6,789 nucleotides of DNA. It comes from Bacteroidales bacterium (lineage in GTDB: Bacteria > Bacteroidota > Bacteroidia > Bacteroidales > VadinHA17). The stretch spans positions 1 through 6,789 of the forward strand of contig JAITVX010000142.1 of assembly GCA_031285575.1 (NCBI GenBank). Direction: 5' to 3'. A program made the translations under genes and the position numbers. The notes beneath the pieces are model-generated. The model did not search any database. It was not told where the DNA came from and saw only the letters and a program-made list of their open reading frames with translations. Of this stretch, positions 6,019 through 6,789 are shown one piece after another (within the stretch, counting starts at the first letter, position 1; each line of letters starts with the position of its first letter).

Positions 6019-6241
6019 TATGGAGTCGTAAAAATGAACTCCGTTCTTTTCCCTCTGAGCGCGAATTTCGGCCACGATCTCCTTGTCGGTCGACAAGTTC
6101 CCAGCGGCGCAATCTTTTCAAGGCAACGTTGTTGCGATATTCCGCAATCTCCCGGCGATAAAACGTTTTCATATAGCCTTTGATGTCCGCAGTGTCCGGT
6201 CGCTCGATAGGCGCTTTGAGCCAAAAATCGTGCTTCTTCAT
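6001..6241 (-). pseudogene. Frameshifted fragment of an unrecognised gene
   Basis: From an ATG at 6241 the frame reads MKKHDFWLKAP, then GYMKTFYRREIAEYRNN and KRLRRW. After that a one-base shift at GGG (about 6081-6083) moves good coding-like sequence into another frame: LSTDKEIVAEIRAQREKNG, then HFYDSISIKPV and a TGA at 6003-6001. Removing one G gives a continuous helix-rich, charged product of about 80 residues. The end overlaps the last 18 bases of the DUF5916 gene. I do not recognise the family. It adjoins an integrase start and is probably cargo of the same lost element. Confidence 0.4.
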
Positions 6242-6306
6242 ATAGGCGTAGATTTCTGTTTGTCTCTTTTGAGGAAAAAGAGAACTTTGAAGGTACTTCT
6301 TTTCAT
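6241..6306 (-). pseudogene. N-terminal remnant of a Bacteroidota tyrosine integrase
   Basis: The ATG at 6306 opens 22 codons, MKRSTFKVLFFLKRDKQK then STPI, ending in TGA at 6240-6238. This is the characteristic start (arm-DNA-binding domain) of the tyrosine recombinases of Bacteroidota conjugative and mobilisable elements. The next expected strand (a R-I-T-x-x-G type sequence) and the core and catalytic domains are absent. The reading switches abruptly to the unrelated fragment starting at 6241. It is non-functional as it stands. Recognition is from remembered family patterns on a short stretch. Confidence 0.55.
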
Positions 6307-6331
6307 AAAATACTCATTTTTAAAGATGCTA

Positions 6332-6339
6332 CAAAATTA
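6332..6339 (-). promoter_or_regulatory. Promoter -7 box of the integrase remnant
   Basis: TAATTTTG on the minus strand (6339-6332) fits TAnnTTTG and lies 25 bases before the integrase ATG at 6306. The original 5' region of the integrase therefore seems to have survived although the gene did not. No TTTG box at ideal spacing was found. Confidence 0.45.
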
Positions 6340-6396
6340 CGTTGTTTATCTCAAAATGGGTTTTATGCAATATAGATAATATTAGATAGTTACGAG

Positions 6397-6454
6397 CCAA
6401 TTTCGGACTTTTTCGACCCTCTTTTGCCCCCGTTTTTTGAGGGGTACGAATTGG
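6397..6454. other. Nested stem-loop in the integrase-ychF spacer
   Basis: The outer arms CCAATT-T-CG (6397-6405) and CGAATTGG (6447-6454) pair with one bulged T. The inner arms CCCTC (6417-6421) and GAGGG (6439-6443) pair across a T- and C-rich loop. A further hairpin, GTCTTT-TCGC-AAAGAC, lies at 6488-6503. The 6019-6694 spacer otherwise holds only the two relics, a terminator-like hairpin and the ychF promoter. Confidence 0.35.
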
Positions 6455-6571
6455 GTTGAAAACTCCGTCTTAAATCGTCCTTTTTGTGTCTTTTCGCAAA
6501 GACCGAAACAAAAATGTTTTTCGCTTATTAGGCTGTTATTGAGAACTTTTTTCTACTTTTGTCCCTGCAAG

Positions 6572-6590
6572 TCTGCATCAGCAGATTTTT
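6572..6590 (+). terminator. Small terminator-like hairpin upstream of ychF
   Basis: TCTGC (6572-6576) and GCAGA (6581-6585) flank a 4-base loop and are followed by five T (6586-6590). A -7-like TACTTTTG lies just upstream at 6554-6561. The stem is short, so this is tentative. Confidence 0.35.
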
Positions 6591-6644
6591 GCTTTAAATT
6601 CTAAAAGTAGTTGTGCAAACCACTAGTTAACAATTACTTTTACC

Positions 6645-6652
6645 TACCTTTG
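6645..6652 (+). promoter_or_regulatory. ychF promoter -7 box
   Basis: TACCTTTG is a perfect TAnnTTTG match, 42 bases before the ychF ATG, giving a leader of about 35 bases. The -33 box is not clear. The leader just before the start is A-rich (ATACAAAAATAAAA) with no Shine-Dalgarno sequence, normal for this phylum. Confidence 0.6.
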
Positions 6653-6694
6653 CCCCCTCAAATTCAAGCTATAAACTTAAATACAAAAATAAAA

Positions 6695-6789
6695 ATGGCA
6701 TTACAATGCGGTATTGTAGGCCTTCCCAATGTGGGCAAGTCTACACTTTTCAATTGCCTGTCGAACGCAAAGGCACAATCGGCAAACTT
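6695..6789 (+). CDS. ychF: Redox-regulated ATPase YchF (OBG-like), 5' end
   Basis: The first 31 codons are present and the gene runs off the window; the family is usually about 365 residues. The N-terminus MALQCGIVGLPNVGKST (1-17) contains the P-loop G1 motif G-L-P-N-V-G-K-S-T (9-17), and LFNCLSNAKAQSAN follows, as is characteristic of YchF. YchF/OLA1 proteins belong to the TRAFAC GTPase class but hydrolyse ATP, bind ribosomes and affect stress responses; this is family knowledge. The later NMEF-type motif and TGS domain cannot be checked here. The gene begins a new transcription unit from the box at 6645. Confidence 0.95.
   Translation, partial: MALQCGIVGLPNVGKSTLFNCLSNAKAQSAN

Noticed and set aside
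6083..6379. Plus-strand 98-codon frame across the integrase remnant
   Set aside because: It is antisense to the integrase start and the frameshifted fragment, has no recognisable motif, and has no promoter box in front.

Overview
The window looks chromosomal and comes from a member of the Bacteroidota, most likely Bacteroidales-like. Four things support this: promoters match the TTTG / TAnnTTTG pattern of this phylum, start codons lack Shine-Dalgarno sequences, the protein families (PD40-PKD, CBM9-DUF5916 outer-membrane barrel) are typical of it, and the start of ychF has an A-rich leader. GC content appears moderate in the genes and drops sharply in the spacers.

Layout. (1) Positions 1-94 hold the 3' part of tRNA-Arg(ACG) and a perfect-palindrome terminator. 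(2) Positions 107-2839 hold a two-gene plus-strand unit: a secreted PD40 propeller protein with two PKD domains, and 13 bp later a secreted protein of unrecognised function. The 5' end of the second gene contains a 42-bp tandem repeat whose copies fold into matching hairpins with a compensatory base-pair change, followed by a second large hairpin just before the signal-peptide codons. (3) Positions 2840-3539 have no intact gene. They hold a decayed minus-strand transposase relic (in-frame stop plus apparent internal deletion), a 12-bp inverted repeat, and a strong bidirectional terminator-like hairpin. (4) A solitary tatA on the minus strand diverges, across a very AT-rich spacer, from a 721-aa plus-strand CBM9-DUF5916 protein. 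(5) Positions 6019-6694 again have no intact gene. On the minus strand there is a 22-codon start of a Bacteroidota tyrosine integrase with its promoter box, joined out of frame to a frameshifted unknown fragment. Structured, T-rich DNA follows. (6) The window ends in the first 31 codons of ychF.

How the genes relate: three of the four protein genes concern the cell envelope. The two-gene unit probably makes periplasmic or outer-membrane-associated proteins, the DUF5916 protein is a predicted outer-membrane barrel, and TatA is the pore-forming part of the folded-protein exporter. No evidence links these into one pathway. The two spacers with transposase and integrase relics show past mobile-element traffic. 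The most unusual structure is the folded 42-bp repeat built into the 5' end of the second gene.
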